From Aliirhizobium wenxiniae (lineage in GTDB: Bacteria; Pseudomonadota; Alphaproteobacteria; Rhizobiales; Rhizobiaceae): a stretch of 64,000 nucleotides of DNA. Shown here one piece after another: positions 48,006-56,900 of the stretch. Each line of letters begins with the position of its first letter. The stretch's first letter is position 1. The translations under genes and the position numbers were made by a program. The DNA is taken from NCBI RefSeq assembly GCF_019511445.1, contig NZ_JAEUAN010000003.1, forward strand, positions 248,001 to 312,000. The letters are read 5' to 3'. The notes beneath the pieces are model-generated. The model ran no database searches. It was given only the letters and a program-made list of their open reading frames with translations, and had not been told where the DNA came from.

Positions 48006-48035
48006 CGGCGCGATCCGAAGACCGCGCCGCTTTTT
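48006..48035. terminator. bidirectional terminator between MetF-like gene and terC
   Basis: CGGCGCG (48006-48012) pairs with CGCGCCG (48023-48029). TTTTT follows on the plus strand and AAAA precedes it, giving a T-run for minus-strand transcripts of terC as well. Confidence 0.85.
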
Positions 48036-48054
48036 ATCGCGATGAGAACTGCAA

Positions 48055-48708
48055 TCAGCCCGTGATATAGGGCAGGATTTCATGCGATCCGCGCCAGATC
48101 ATTTCGAGCGCGACATAAAGGATGACGGCAAGACCGACATAGGCGATCCAGCGATGCTTGTTGAGCAGGCGCGCGATAAAGCTTGCCGCAATACCCATCA
48201 GGGCGATCGACAGGAACAGACCGAAGATCAGGACTTCAGGATGCTCGTGTGCGGCACCAGCAACAGCGAGCACGTTGTCGAGCGACATCGAGACGTCGGC
48301 GATAACGATCTGCCATGCGGCCTGGGCAAAGGTCTTGCGCGGTGCGCCGCCGGCAACCGTGCCATCGGCATTGAGGTCCTCGTTGGCGAGTGCCTCATTG
48401 GCTTCGTCTTCATGGTGATGCGGTGTGCGCAGCTCGCGCCACATCTTCCAGCAGACCCACAAAAGCAGCACGCCACCGGCGAGCAAAAGGCCGACGATCT
48501 GCAGCAATTGCGTCGTGGCAAGTGCAAAGCCGATACGCAGCACGGTGGCTGCGATAATGCCGACCAGAATGGCCTTGGCACGCTGTTCCTTCGGCAGGCC
48601 GGCAGCGGCAAGACCAATGACGATCGCATTGTCACCCGCCAGAACCAGATCGATCATGATAACTTGCGCGAGGGCGGACAACGCCTCCGGCGTGAAAAAT
48701 TCCATCAT
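48055..48708 (-). CDS. TerC-family integral membrane protein
   Basis: A 217-residue membrane protein with about six to seven helices. Two conserved acidic intramembrane segments, MIDLVLAGDNAIVIGLA (near 19) and IADVSMSLDNVLAVAGAA (near 133), are the TerC signature. A charged, histidine-rich loop (HHHEDEANEAL, near 95) lies between the halves. Relatives (Alx, MntP-like, YkoY, YceF) are linked to manganese export or to loading metal onto exported enzymes. Its ribosome-binding site is buried in a stem in the leader. It lies downstream of acvB on the same strand after a 306-base gap. Confidence 0.88.
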   Translation of the reverse strand: MMEFFTPEALSALAQVIMIDLVLAGDNAIVIGLAAAGLPKEQRAKAILVGIIAATVLRIGFALATTQLLQIVGLLLAGGVLLLWVCWKMWRELRTPHHHEDEANEALANEDLNADGTVAGGAPRKTFAQAAWQIVIADVSMSLDNVLAVAGAAHEHPEVLIFGLFLSIALMGIAASFIARLLNKHRWIAYVGLAVILYVALEMIWRGSHEILPYITG

Positions 48709-48710
48709 TT

Positions 48711-48740
48711 GACACCCTATCTCAAGATGGGGTGCCCCAT
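48711..48740 (-). promoter_or_regulatory. terC leader hairpin hiding the ribosome-binding site
   Basis: In the minus-strand transcript GGCACCCCAU (48736-48727), loop CUUGAG and AUAGGGUGUC (48720-48711) form a 10-bp stem with one mismatch and one wobble. The AGGG at 48718-48715, six bases before the ATG, is inside the stem. The left arm can instead pair with AUGGG just upstream (48740-48736), so two folds compete. The usual yybP-ykoY aptamer motif was not found. Confidence 0.6.
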
Positions 48741-48823
48741 GTCCTGACGAGCCTTGGGAACACTACTGAAGCGCACAACGGGACACGCCCGTGCAATGCA
48801 CGCTCTTTCAGACCAAAAACCAT
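48722..48823 (-). CDS. 33-codon leader ORF upstream of terC (tentative)
   Basis: An ATG at 48823 opens a 33-codon frame (starting MVFGLKERALHG) whose TGA stop at 48724-48722 falls in the loop of the hairpin that hides the terC ribosome-binding site. Ribosomes finishing it would cover that stem. The ribosome-binding site is weak and the peptide has no known family, so translation is only a possibility. Confidence 0.25.
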   Translation of the reverse strand: MVFGLKERALHGRVPLCASVVFPRLVRTWGTPS

Positions 48824-49014
48824 CACGACACCAGGCACCGGCATTGGAAAAATCCAGTCCGACATCACAGCTTGAAAACAAGCTGCCAGAGGGGCCCGGT
48901 CCTGGTCTAGCGAGATTTAGCGCCAGACTTCGCCGAACTCAAGTGGCCCGATCACAAAACCGTCAGGTCTTCGTGATCCATGGAACGACCGCGCAGCTTG
49001 GCCGGATGGTTGCC
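48824..49014 (-). other. gap between acvB and the terC leader
   Basis: The rest of the 306-base interval holds one clear hairpin, CAGCTTG-tttt-CAAGCTG in the minus-strand sense (around 48877), not followed by a T-run. No gene is evident. A terC promoter or the end of the lpiA-acvB transcript may lie here. Confidence 0.4.
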
Positions 49015-50433
49015 TTATTTCGGCAAACGCTTCTGCAGGCTGTCGAGTATCCGCTTGCCGAGCGCCTGATAATCCTCGTCGAAATGATGCCCGCCATCGA
49101 TGGCGACAGTTTCCACGCCGGAAGGTTTCATCGACGGGCAAGGATCATCATCCTCCTCGGTACCGTAAATGCACTGCACGAGGCTGCTCTTGATCTTGGC
49201 GATATCGTCTGTCGTCGTGCCGCCATCGCCGGCTCCCGCCATGCCGAGCCAGCCGGTGACGGAAATCTCGAAATCGACCTCTTTCGACAGCGCCAGAAGA
49301 GAAAGCTGCTTCACCCGTCGCTTCGTCGCCTTGGGCAGAAGATTGTAGGAGGCGGGAATAACATCCGCACCGAACGAATAGCCGACCAGCACGACATTCG
49401 AGACACCCCATTTTTCCGTATAGGTGTCGATGATGCGTTTCAGGTCATCCGCCGTTTCCTGCGGCGTACGCTTGGCCCAGAAATAACGCAGCGAATCGAC
49501 GCCGATGACAGGCACGCCCTGGGATTGCAGATAGGAGCCGAGTTCGCTGTCGAGATCGCGCCATCCGCCATCGCCGGAATAGACGATCGCCATCGTGTCC
49601 ATAGTCGGCTTTGCTTCCAGCACCGAAAGCGGCAGGTCTAGCGCCCCTTCGGATTTTCCGGCTGCAAGCTGGCTCTGCAGCCATGTCGAAAGATAATCCT
49701 CTGCATCGTCCGAAGTTTCCTTGGCGACGATATCCCCATGCGCCTGCTTCAGCGACAGGGCGTGCACCTTGCCGGCCTGATCGGCATCCGGTGTGAACGC
49801 GATTGTCACCGGAGCCGGCAGGGCGCCGTCGGTCAGGCCGTAGACGATGCCGGTATCGGTCGGGCGTTTTTCCGCCGGAGTGCAGAGTTGCTTTTTCAGC
49901 GGAATGACCTCCGTCGGGTCGACAGCAACGGCACCGCCGATCGTCGCCAACGGGCTTTGCGCGATCATCGCAAGCGCCAGCGCCCCGCCCTCCTTCGCAC
50001 CGGCCAGGATCGGGTGCCGGTATTCGCGGTTTTCCACCCGGCGCTGCACCTGCTGCGAAAGATCCTCGATATCGGAGACCATGTAGATGCAGTCGCCGTC
50101 ATCGGCCGCAAGCGACTGCATGTAGGAGGGAAAATCGATACCGACGACGGCAGCACCGGCATCGACGAGATCCTTCGCCTGGGCCTCTTCCACGCCATTC
50201 CATCCATTGGCATCGGAAATCAGGAACACCATTCCGGTCAGATCCTGGCCCTGCGGCAGATAGACATGCGGCGAGGGAATGAAGCCGGTGTGATAATCCG
50301 CGTTCGCGGCCGGAGCTGAGGTTGAGGCCGGAGCATTGGCTGTAGCTGGCGCTGGAGCAGCTTGCTGGGCATGGACGGCGCTCGATGCAGCCGAAAGGCC
50401 GAGAGCAACAAGGACGGCAAGACGCAAACTCAT
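49015..50433 (-). CDS. acvB: AcvB/VirJ-family periplasmic lysyl-phosphatidylglycerol hydrolase
   Basis: A 472-residue exported protein with signal peptide MSLRLAVLVALGLSAASSAVHA and an alanine/proline-rich linker. It has two alpha/beta-hydrolase-like halves; the second (the VirJ-like half) carries AIVYSGDGGWRDLD, the nucleophile elbow VGYSFGADVIP and the histidine region IDGGHHFDEDY. In Agrobacterium AcvB hydrolyses lysyl-phosphatidylglycerol, and the Rhizobium tropici counterpart is atvA in the lpiA operon. Here the start overlaps the end of lpiA by 4 bases, the same arrangement, so synthesis and hydrolysis of the lipid are coupled. Confidence 0.94.
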   Translation of the reverse strand: MSLRLAVLVALGLSAASSAVHAQQAAPAPATANAPASTSAPAANADYHTGFIPSPHVYLPQGQDLTGMVFLISDANGWNGVEEAQAKDLVDAGAAVVGIDFPSYMQSLAADDGDCIYMVSDIEDLSQQVQRRVENREYRHPILAGAKEGGALALAMIAQSPLATIGGAVAVDPTEVIPLKKQLCTPAEKRPTDTGIVYGLTDGALPAPVTIAFTPDADQAGKVHALSLKQAHGDIVAKETSDDAEDYLSTWLQSQLAAGKSEGALDLPLSVLEAKPTMDTMAIVYSGDGGWRDLDSELGSYLQSQGVPVIGVDSLRYFWAKRTPQETADDLKRIIDTYTEKWGVSNVVLVGYSFGADVIPASYNLLPKATKRRVKQLSLLALSKEVDFEISVTGWLGMAGAGDGGTTTDDIAKIKSSLVQCIYGTEEDDDPCPSMKPSGVETVAIDGGHHFDEDYQALGKRILDSLQKRLPK

Positions 50434-53006
50434 TTACCCACGACTCCTCTCAACCCGCCGCCGATCAGAAGCGTCGCATCCATCATCGCGACCGCCGGAC
50501 CTATCCCGGAAACAGCAAGATAGCGCGGTTCCCAGCGCGGGTGAAACTTTGATTTGAAGGCTTTCAGACCCTTGAAGTTATAAAACCGCTCGCCGTGTTC
50601 GAAAATAACGCTGCCGATCCGGTCCCAGGCCGGTGCCGCCTCGCGCTGCGCCATGCCGGAAAGCGGCGCCATTCCGAGGTTGAACTGCCGGAACCCGGCA
50701 TCGCGAAGATGCTCCATGATCCGCACGAAGAGAAAATCCATCGATCCCTTTGGCGCATCCGGCGCAAACCGCATCAGGTCGACCGTGCCTTCCTGCTTGG
50801 TATCGGTCACGGCAAGCGTAGCAAAGGCAACGATCCGCCCCTCCTTGCGCAGAACGGCAACCGGCTGCGACAGCACGTAGTCATCGCGGAAAGCACCGAG
50901 CGAAAAGGTCTTTTCCCGCGTATTGTGTTCATCGAGCCAACTGTCGGAAACTGCGCGCAGCGCTTCCAGATGTTCGGCCACCTGATCGGGCTGCAGCATC
51001 TCGAATTCCAGCCCTTCGCGCACACCCTTGTTGATCGCCTGCCGCAGCCCGGCAAGCCGGCTGCCTTTCAGTTCGAATGACGGAAGATCGACCACGGCAA
51101 GTTCGCCGAGCCGGAAGGCGCGCATGCCGGCATCGGTGCAGTTGGCGAGAAGCTCCGGCGAGATCTGGTAGAAGACGGCACGACCGCCGCCGGTTCTCGC
51201 TTCTTCGACGAAACGCCAGACCAGCTCGCCGATCTCCTCACTTGGGCCGACCGGATCGAACAGCGCAATCCACGAACGGCCCTGGATGCCATACATGATG
51301 AAGGCGTTGCCGCTTTCCGAAAACATCAGCCGCTTGTCGCCCATGCGCACAAGGTTGGCATCGGCGAAATCCTGCGCCATGGCGATGTCTGTCGCCTGCA
51401 CGAGCTCATCCGCAGTCGACATATCCGAACGCCTGACGGCAGGACGCAACAGGCTGAAGATCGAAACCACGGCGGCGACGATGGCAATACCGAGTATTGC
51501 GCGCAGCCCGCGCGGCGCTTCTGCGGAAAATTCGAACTGCCACCACAGTTCGCGGCTGTAATCGACCTCGCGATAGACGAAGAACAGGATCGTCGTTGCC
51601 GCGGCAACGAGAATGAGCATCGCCACGATCCAGGGCGGTGTCAGCGCCTGACGCAGCATCGAGGCCGGGCGGTTGAACTGTCGCGCACTGAGCAGAAGCC
51701 CCGCCAGAAGAACGGTCAGGAAGATAGCCTCGAAAAGCGCCAGCGCCTTGAGCAACGAGAAAAGCAGGCCGAGCGCCGTACAGATGACCGCTGTCCACCA
51801 CGCCCCGTCGAGCCTCTGGGCGATACCGCGGGCGCTGACGAAGAGCAGGATGCCGACAACACTGGAGAGGAAATGTGCGCTTTCCACCAGCGGAAGCGGC
51901 ATGTAGCTGCCGAGAAAATCGAGATTGGAATCCGGAGTCGGCGTGACGCTCGAAAGAACAAGCATAGCACCGGCGATCAGCGCGAATGCGGCCAGAAGCA
52001 GTGGCGCCAGCCGGAATTCGAGCTTTCGCAAGGTCGACGCGACCGGATGTTTCGACAGCTGTCGGGCTTCGAGGAAAATCACGACCAGCGTCGCGATCAA
52101 CAGCGGCAGGACGTGATAGATGACACGGTAGAGTACGAGGCTGCCGAGAACCTGATCGATATCGACCGTATTGCCGAGTGCCGCGACGATGACGGTCTCG
52201 AAAACGCCGAGACCTCCCGGAACATGGCTGAGCACGCCGGCACCGACAGCCGTCGCATAGATCGCCAGGAACGAGGGCCAGCCGATATTCGTCTGCGGTA
52301 AAAGAACGTAAAGCACGGACGCCGAGGCGGCGATATCGAGCGCCGTGACGAGAAATTGCTGCGATGAGGTGCGGCTGTCGGGCAGCCGCAGGTTCACCCG
52401 GCCGACGGAGATCCTGCGCCCGTCACGGCCGATGAAGACCAGGATGCTCAACCCGATGATAATGATGAGAGCGATGGCGCGGATAACCGTATCGCTGACG
52501 CCGATGATCTGGCCGACCCGGGGAGCGGTAATCAGGCAAGCAAGGGCAGTGACCGAAAGCAGGCCGATACCGAAAGCGAAGGTGACGAAGGCGATGACCC
52601 GGCCGATATCTTCCGGCGAAAGGCCAAGCCTCGAATAACCGCGAAACCGGATCGCGCCGCCGCTCAGCGCACCGAAACCCGCCGTATTGCCGACCGCATA
52701 GGCGCTGAACGCCGTCATTGCCACCGGCACCGGCGGCAGCTTGCGGCCGATATAGGTCAACGCATTGAGGTCATAGCCGACCAGCGCCGCGAAACTTAGG
52801 CCGGTAAAGAAAACGGCAAGCGCAATGGACGACCACGAGGTCGAGACCAGCGCCTGGATAACCTCGTCATAACTGACTTCCGTCGTCAGCTCGTAGATCG
52901 CGAACGCGGTAAAGCCGAAAACCAGAAGGACGATGAAGGAAACGAACAGGCCGCGATGGGCCTGGAAAAAATCGCGGACGTGACTGCTAGGACTATTGGA
53001 CGCCAT
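50430..53006 (-). CDS. lpiA: lysyl-phosphatidylglycerol synthase (MprF-type)
   Basis: An 858-residue inner-membrane enzyme that transfers lysine from lysyl-tRNA to phosphatidylglycerol, lowering surface negative charge and giving acid and antimicrobial-peptide tolerance. The N-terminal two thirds hold about 14 hydrophobic helices (flippase part, from FVSFIVLLVFGFTAFAIYEL), and the cytoplasmic C-terminal domain (about 540-858) is the synthase with ALFDPVGP, RAVFYQISPE and FNLGMAPLSGM, as in MprF. The downstream acvB overlaps it by 4 bases. It is divergent from the aromatic operon with about 200 bases between. Confidence 0.95.
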   Translation of the reverse strand: MASNSPSSHVRDFFQAHRGLFVSFIVLLVFGFTAFAIYELTTEVSYDEVIQALVSTSWSSIALAVFFTGLSFAALVGYDLNALTYIGRKLPPVPVAMTAFSAYAVGNTAGFGALSGGAIRFRGYSRLGLSPEDIGRVIAFVTFAFGIGLLSVTALACLITAPRVGQIIGVSDTVIRAIALIIIIGLSILVFIGRDGRRISVGRVNLRLPDSRTSSQQFLVTALDIAASASVLYVLLPQTNIGWPSFLAIYATAVGAGVLSHVPGGLGVFETVIVAALGNTVDIDQVLGSLVLYRVIYHVLPLLIATLVVIFLEARQLSKHPVASTLRKLEFRLAPLLLAAFALIAGAMLVLSSVTPTPDSNLDFLGSYMPLPLVESAHFLSSVVGILLFVSARGIAQRLDGAWWTAVICTALGLLFSLLKALALFEAIFLTVLLAGLLLSARQFNRPASMLRQALTPPWIVAMLILVAAATTILFFVYREVDYSRELWWQFEFSAEAPRGLRAILGIAIVAAVVSIFSLLRPAVRRSDMSTADELVQATDIAMAQDFADANLVRMGDKRLMFSESGNAFIMYGIQGRSWIALFDPVGPSEEIGELVWRFVEEARTGGGRAVFYQISPELLANCTDAGMRAFRLGELAVVDLPSFELKGSRLAGLRQAINKGVREGLEFEMLQPDQVAEHLEALRAVSDSWLDEHNTREKTFSLGAFRDDYVLSQPVAVLRKEGRIVAFATLAVTDTKQEGTVDLMRFAPDAPKGSMDFLFVRIMEHLRDAGFRQFNLGMAPLSGMAQREAAPAWDRIGSVIFEHGERFYNFKGLKAFKSKFHPRWEPRYLAVSGIGPAVAMMDATLLIGGGLRGVVGK

Positions 53007-53133
53007 GGTCTGCTTTGCCTCAGAGACAAGCGGTAAAATCTGGAAACGCGGAGCCTAAGCAACCGGATCACGGCTTAAGTGTGTCATCGGCTGATTTGCG
53101 CAATCGCTCCTATCATATGCTCCTTAATATCGC

Positions 53134-53168
53134 TTGACGGATTCTACGCGGCCCATATAGTTTAAACT
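53134..53168 (+). promoter_or_regulatory. sigma-70-type promoter with palindrome for aromatic-CoA operon
   Basis: TTGACG (53134-53139), 16 bases, TATAGT (53156-53161) is close to the vegetative consensus, about 45 bases before the first ATG. A perfect 10-bp palindrome AGTTTAAACT (53159-53168) overlaps the -10 box and would suit a repressor site. No regulator gene is adjacent. Confidence 0.65.
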
Positions 53169-53204
53169 TAAAATAATGACATATGGGAACTTCGGGAGAT
53201 ATTC

Positions 53205-55520
53205 ATGCGCATCGTCTGCATCGGTGGCGGCCCGGCTGGGCTCTATTTCGCCCTGTTGATGAAGAAGTTTCATCCCGAGCACTCGATTTCGGTTGTCGAG
53301 CGCAATCGACCTTACGATACATTCGGCTGGGGCGTGGTGTTTTCCGATGCCACCATGGTGTCGATGCGCGCCTGGGATCCGGTGAGCGCAGCCGAAATCG
53401 AGGATGCGTTCAACCATTGGGACGACATCGAGCTTCTGTTCAAGGGCACCCGCCAGCGCACATCCGGCCACGGCTTCGTCGGCATCGGCCGCAAGAAGCT
53501 CTTGAACATCCTGCAGCGCCGCTGCGAGGCGCTCGGCGTCGAACTGGTGTTCGAAACCGATTCCGATGGCGATACCGATTATCCCGATGCCGACCTGATC
53601 ATCGCCTCCGACGGCTTCAACTCGAAGATCCGCAATCGCTATCCGCAGGTTTTCGATCCGGATCTCGCGGTGCGGCCGAACCGCTATATCTGGCTCGGCA
53701 CCAACAAGCTTTTCGACGCCTTCACCTTCGATTTTCGCCGGACGGACCACGGCTGGTTCCAGGCGCATATCTACAAGTTCGACGAAAACACCTCGACCTT
53801 CATCGTCGAAACGACCGAAGAGGCTTACGAGAAGCACGGTCTCGGCCAGATGGACCAGCAGGGTTCGATCGATTTCTGCCAGGATCTGTTTTCCGAAGTG
53901 CTGGAAGGCGCAGACCTGATGACCAATGCGCGGCATCTGCGCGGCTCGGCCTGGCTGAACTTCAACCGGCTGATCTGCGGCAAGTGGAGCCATTTCAACG
54001 GCAATTCCCATGTCGTGCTGATGGGCGACGCCGCCCACACCGCCCATTTCGCCATCGGCTCCGGTACCAAGCTTGCGATCGACGATGCAATCGAACTGAC
54101 CAACCAGTTCAACAAGCTCGGTCATTCGAAGGATGCTATCCCTGAGGTTCTGAAAACCTATGAGGATATCCGCCGCATCGACGTCGCCCGCATTCAGAAC
54201 GCGGCGCGCAATGCGATGGAATGGTTCGAAGTGGTGGGTGAGCGCTACGCCGAGACGCTGGAGCCGCCGCAATTCATGTATTCCATGCTGACCCGCTCGC
54301 AGCGTATCAGCCACGAGAACCTGCGCCTGCGCGATCCTGTCTGGCTGGAAGGTTACGAGCGCTGGTTCGCCGAGAAGAACGGCATCGAGGTGCAGGGCAA
54401 CGGCCGTACCCTGCCGCCGATGTTCACCCCCTATTCTCTGCGCGGTACCGACCTGCCGAACCGCATCGTCATGTCGCCAATGGCGATGTATTCGGCAAAG
54501 GACGGGTTGCTCGACGATTTCCACCTCGTCCATCTCGGCGCCCGTGCTTTGGGCGGCGCTGGTCTCGTCTTTGCCGAAATGACCTGCGTCTCGCCCGATG
54601 CCCGCATCACTCCCGGCTGTCTCGGCCTCTGGAACGATGAGCAGGCCAAGGGCTGGAAGCGTTTCGTTGATTTCGTCCACGCCAATTCGGAAGCCAAGGT
54701 CGGCATCCAGCTCGGCCATGCGGGACGAAAGGGCGCAACGAACCTCGCATGGGATGGCATGGACCAGCCGCTGGAAACCGGCGCATGGCCGCTGATTTCC
54801 GCTTCGGCCCTGCCCTATCTGAAAAACAGCCAGGTACCGAAAGAAATGGACCGGGCCGAGATGGACCGCGTGAAGGCCGACCATGTGCGCGCCGCAAGAT
54901 ATGCGGCCGAGGCAGGCGCGGACTGGCTGGAGCTGCACTGCGCCCACGGCTATCTTCTGTCGAGCTTCCTCTCGCCGCTGACCAATATCCGCACCGATGA
55001 TTATGGCGGCAGCCACGAGAACCGCGCCCGTTATCCGCTGGAAGTGTTCGCCGCAATCCGCGAAGTCTGGCCGCAAGAAAAGCCGATTTCAGTACGCCTC
55101 TCCTGCCACGACTGGGCCGAAGGCGGCAACACGCCGGAAGACGCCGCAATCTTTGCGAAAATGTTCAAGGATGCAGGCGCAGACCTGATCGACTGCTCGT
55201 CCGGCCAGGTGTCGAAGGAAGAAAAGCCGGTCTATGGCCGCCTGTTCCAGACGCCGTTTTCCGACAAGATTCGCAACGAGATCGGCATTCCGACCATCGC
55301 CGTCGGTGCGATTTCCGAGGCCGATCAGGCGAACTCGATCATCGCTGCCGGTCGCGCCGATCTCTGCGCCGTCGCCCGCCCGCATCTGGCAGACCCGGCC
55401 TGGGTTCTGCATGAGGCGGCGAAGATCGGCCTGACCAGCATTGCGTGGCCGAAGCAATATTATTCCGGCAAGCTGCAGTATGAAACGGGCCTTGCCCGTG
55501 CCGCGGCATCGGCCAAGTGA
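53205..55520 (+). CDS. two-domain aryl-CoA monooxygenase/reductase (2-aminobenzoyl-CoA or salicylyl-CoA type)
   Basis: A 771-residue fusion. The N-terminal domain (about 1-375) is an FAD aromatic hydroxylase: IGGGPAGLYFALL at residue 5, a mid-domain IGRKKLL and LMGDAAHTAHFAIGSG near 273. The C-terminal domain (about 405-760) is an Old Yellow Enzyme barrel with HCAHGYLLSSFLSPL near 576 and DDYGGSHENRARY. This arrangement is known from 2-aminobenzoyl-CoA monooxygenase/reductase of Azoarcus evansii, and databases label relatives bifunctional salicylyl-CoA 5-hydroxylase. It would hydroxylate and then reduce the ring of a CoA-activated aromatic acid. It is first of eight plus-strand genes. Which of the two substrates is used cannot be decided here. 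Confidence 0.88.
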   Translation: MRIVCIGGGPAGLYFALLMKKFHPEHSISVVERNRPYDTFGWGVVFSDATMVSMRAWDPVSAAEIEDAFNHWDDIELLFKGTRQRTSGHGFVGIGRKKLLNILQRRCEALGVELVFETDSDGDTDYPDADLIIASDGFNSKIRNRYPQVFDPDLAVRPNRYIWLGTNKLFDAFTFDFRRTDHGWFQAHIYKFDENTSTFIVETTEEAYEKHGLGQMDQQGSIDFCQDLFSEVLEGADLMTNARHLRGSAWLNFNRLICGKWSHFNGNSHVVLMGDAAHTAHFAIGSGTKLAIDDAIELTNQFNKLGHSKDAIPEVLKTYEDIRRIDVARIQNAARNAMEWFEVVGERYAETLEPPQFMYSMLTRSQRISHENLRLRDPVWLEGYERWFAEKNGIEVQGNGRTLPPMFTPYSLRGTDLPNRIVMSPMAMYSAKDGLLDDFHLVHLGARALGGAGLVFAEMTCVSPDARITPGCLGLWNDEQAKGWKRFVDFVHANSEAKVGIQLGHAGRKGATNLAWDGMDQPLETGAWPLISASALPYLKNSQVPKEMDRAEMDRVKADHVRAARYAAEAGADWLELHCAHGYLLSSFLSPLTNIRTDDYGGSHENRARYPLEVFAAIREVWPQEKPISVRLSCHDWAEGGNTPEDAAIFAKMFKDAGADLIDCSSGQVSKEEKPVYGRLFQTPFSDKIRNEIGIPTIAVGAISEADQANSIIAAGRADLCAVARPHLADPAWVLHEAAKIGLTSIAWPKQYYSGKLQYETGLARAAASAK

Positions 55521-55533
55521 AGGAACTGGGTGC

Positions 55534-56325
55534 ATGGCGGCAGACGGTAAGTTCAAGGGACGACATGCGCTGGTAACGGGCGCAGGAAGCGGTATCGGCG
55601 CTGCGATCGTGCGCGCGCTCAGTTCCGAAGGCGCACGCATCACGCTTGCCGGCCGCAGGCGCGAACCGCTGGAAAAGCTGGCCCACGAAATCGGCAGCGC
55701 AAACAGCTTCGTAGCCGATGGCTTCGACGTTACCGATCGCGCGGCCATTGATGCGGGACTTGCAGAGGCGCGAAAGGCCTTCGGACCGGTCGATATCCTG
55801 ATCAACAATGCCGGCGAAGCGCCGAGTGCGCCGTTTGAAAAGACCACCGCCGACCTCTGGTCGCAGATCATCAATGTCGATCTCAACGGCGTCTTCAATG
55901 TTACCCAGGCGGTTTTGCCCGACCTGAAGGCCCACGGAGAAGGCGCGCGCATCATCAATCTGGCCTCTACGGCGGGCCTCAAGGGGTATGCCTATGTCTC
56001 TGCCTATTGTGCCGCCAAGCATGGTGTGATCGGCATGACCCGCGCGCTGGCACTGGAACTGGCGAAGAAGGGCATCACGGTCAACGCCGTATGCCCCGGC
56101 TTCACCGACACACCGATCATCTCGCGCTCGATCGCCGAGATCGTTGCCAAGACAGGCCGCAGCGCGGAAGAGGCGTTGAGCGAATTCACCAGAGCCAATC
56201 CGCAAGGGCGGCTGGTCAATCCGGAGGAAGTCGCCGATGCGGTCCTCTGGCTCGCCTCTCCCGGCGCCTCGTCGATAACCGGCCAATCCATCGTCGTGGC
56301 CGGGGGAGAAATCATGGCCGGCTGA
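55534..56325 (+). CDS. short-chain dehydrogenase/reductase in aromatic-CoA operon
   Basis: A 263-residue classical SDR. TGAGSGIG near residue 17 is the NAD(P)-binding loop, NNAG is present, the catalytic serine is in NLASTAGLKG and the YxxxK pair is in SAYCAAKHG, followed by PGFTDTP. It would oxidise or reduce a hydroxyl/oxo group on a ring or acyl-CoA intermediate. The ATG at 55534 lies 14 bases after the monooxygenase stop with AAGGA before it; a longer open frame overlapping that gene is not needed. Confidence 0.9.
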   Translation: MAADGKFKGRHALVTGAGSGIGAAIVRALSSEGARITLAGRRREPLEKLAHEIGSANSFVADGFDVTDRAAIDAGLAEARKAFGPVDILINNAGEAPSAPFEKTTADLWSQIINVDLNGVFNVTQAVLPDLKAHGEGARIINLASTAGLKGYAYVSAYCAAKHGVIGMTRALALELAKKGITVNAVCPGFTDTPIISRSIAEIVAKTGRSAEEALSEFTRANPQGRLVNPEEVADAVLWLASPGASSITGQSIVVAGGEIMAG

Positions 56326-56390
56326 GACACAATGAGCAGAGGGCATAAGCCGAAAACATGATCCAGGTGAACGGGAACGGGGAGTAGCAG

Positions 56391-56837
56391 ATGGAATTGC
56401 AGAAAGGCATTACCGAGAACGGTACCGGCTACAACGATGTGAAATGGAACATCCTGGGCCAAGTCTATTTTCCCAAGGCGGTCTGTGACGACACGTTCGC
56501 CTTCGAGACCAACAGCGCACCGGGCCAGTTCGTGCCCGTGCATATCCATCCGAACCAGGACGAATTCATCCTCGTCCAGGAAGGCGAACTGGATCTCAAG
56601 CTCGATGGAGTGTGGAGCAAGGCGAGGGCGGGCGATCTGGTTCGCATGCCGCGCGGCGTGCCGCATGGCTATTTCAACAAGTCCGACAAGCCCTGCCGCG
56701 CACTCTTCTGGGTGTCGCCGGCAGGAAGGCTGGAAGACCTGTTCATCGAGTTGGACGAGAAGACCGACGTGGACGAAATCGTCAGGCTTTCGGCAGCGCA
56801 CGACGTGGATTTCCTGCCGCCGGCGGCCAACGATTAA
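56391..56837 (+). CDS. small cupin protein in aromatic-CoA operon
   Basis: A 148-residue single-domain cupin. The metal-binding motifs are VPVHIHPNQDEFILVQEG (two histidines and a glutamate) and PRGVPHGYFN (one histidine), so the metal site looks complete. It resembles the 3-hydroxyanthranilate dioxygenase-like and isomerase-like cupins but is short; the reaction is unknown. GGGAG lies before the ATG. Place in the operon between the SDR and a hydratase suggests a ring-modifying or hydrolytic step, which is inference. Confidence 0.82.
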   Translation: MELQKGITENGTGYNDVKWNILGQVYFPKAVCDDTFAFETNSAPGQFVPVHIHPNQDEFILVQEGELDLKLDGVWSKARAGDLVRMPRGVPHGYFNKSDKPCRALFWVSPAGRLEDLFIELDEKTDVDEIVRLSAAHDVDFLPPAAND

Positions 56838-56900
56838 AAAGAATGGATCACCATCGGCCGTCCTCAAGGGCGGCTGATGGAGACTGGGAGAGGAGAAGGC

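Noticed and set aside
48709..49014. yybP-ykoY manganese riboswitch upstream of terC
   Set aside because: The position suggested it, but I found no GGGGAGUA-type motif or the expected three-way junction by eye; only the hairpin over the ribosome-binding site is supported.
53124..55076. 650-codon minus-strand open frame opposite the two-domain monooxygenase
   Set aside because: It is antisense to clear flavoprotein motifs and itself shows none.
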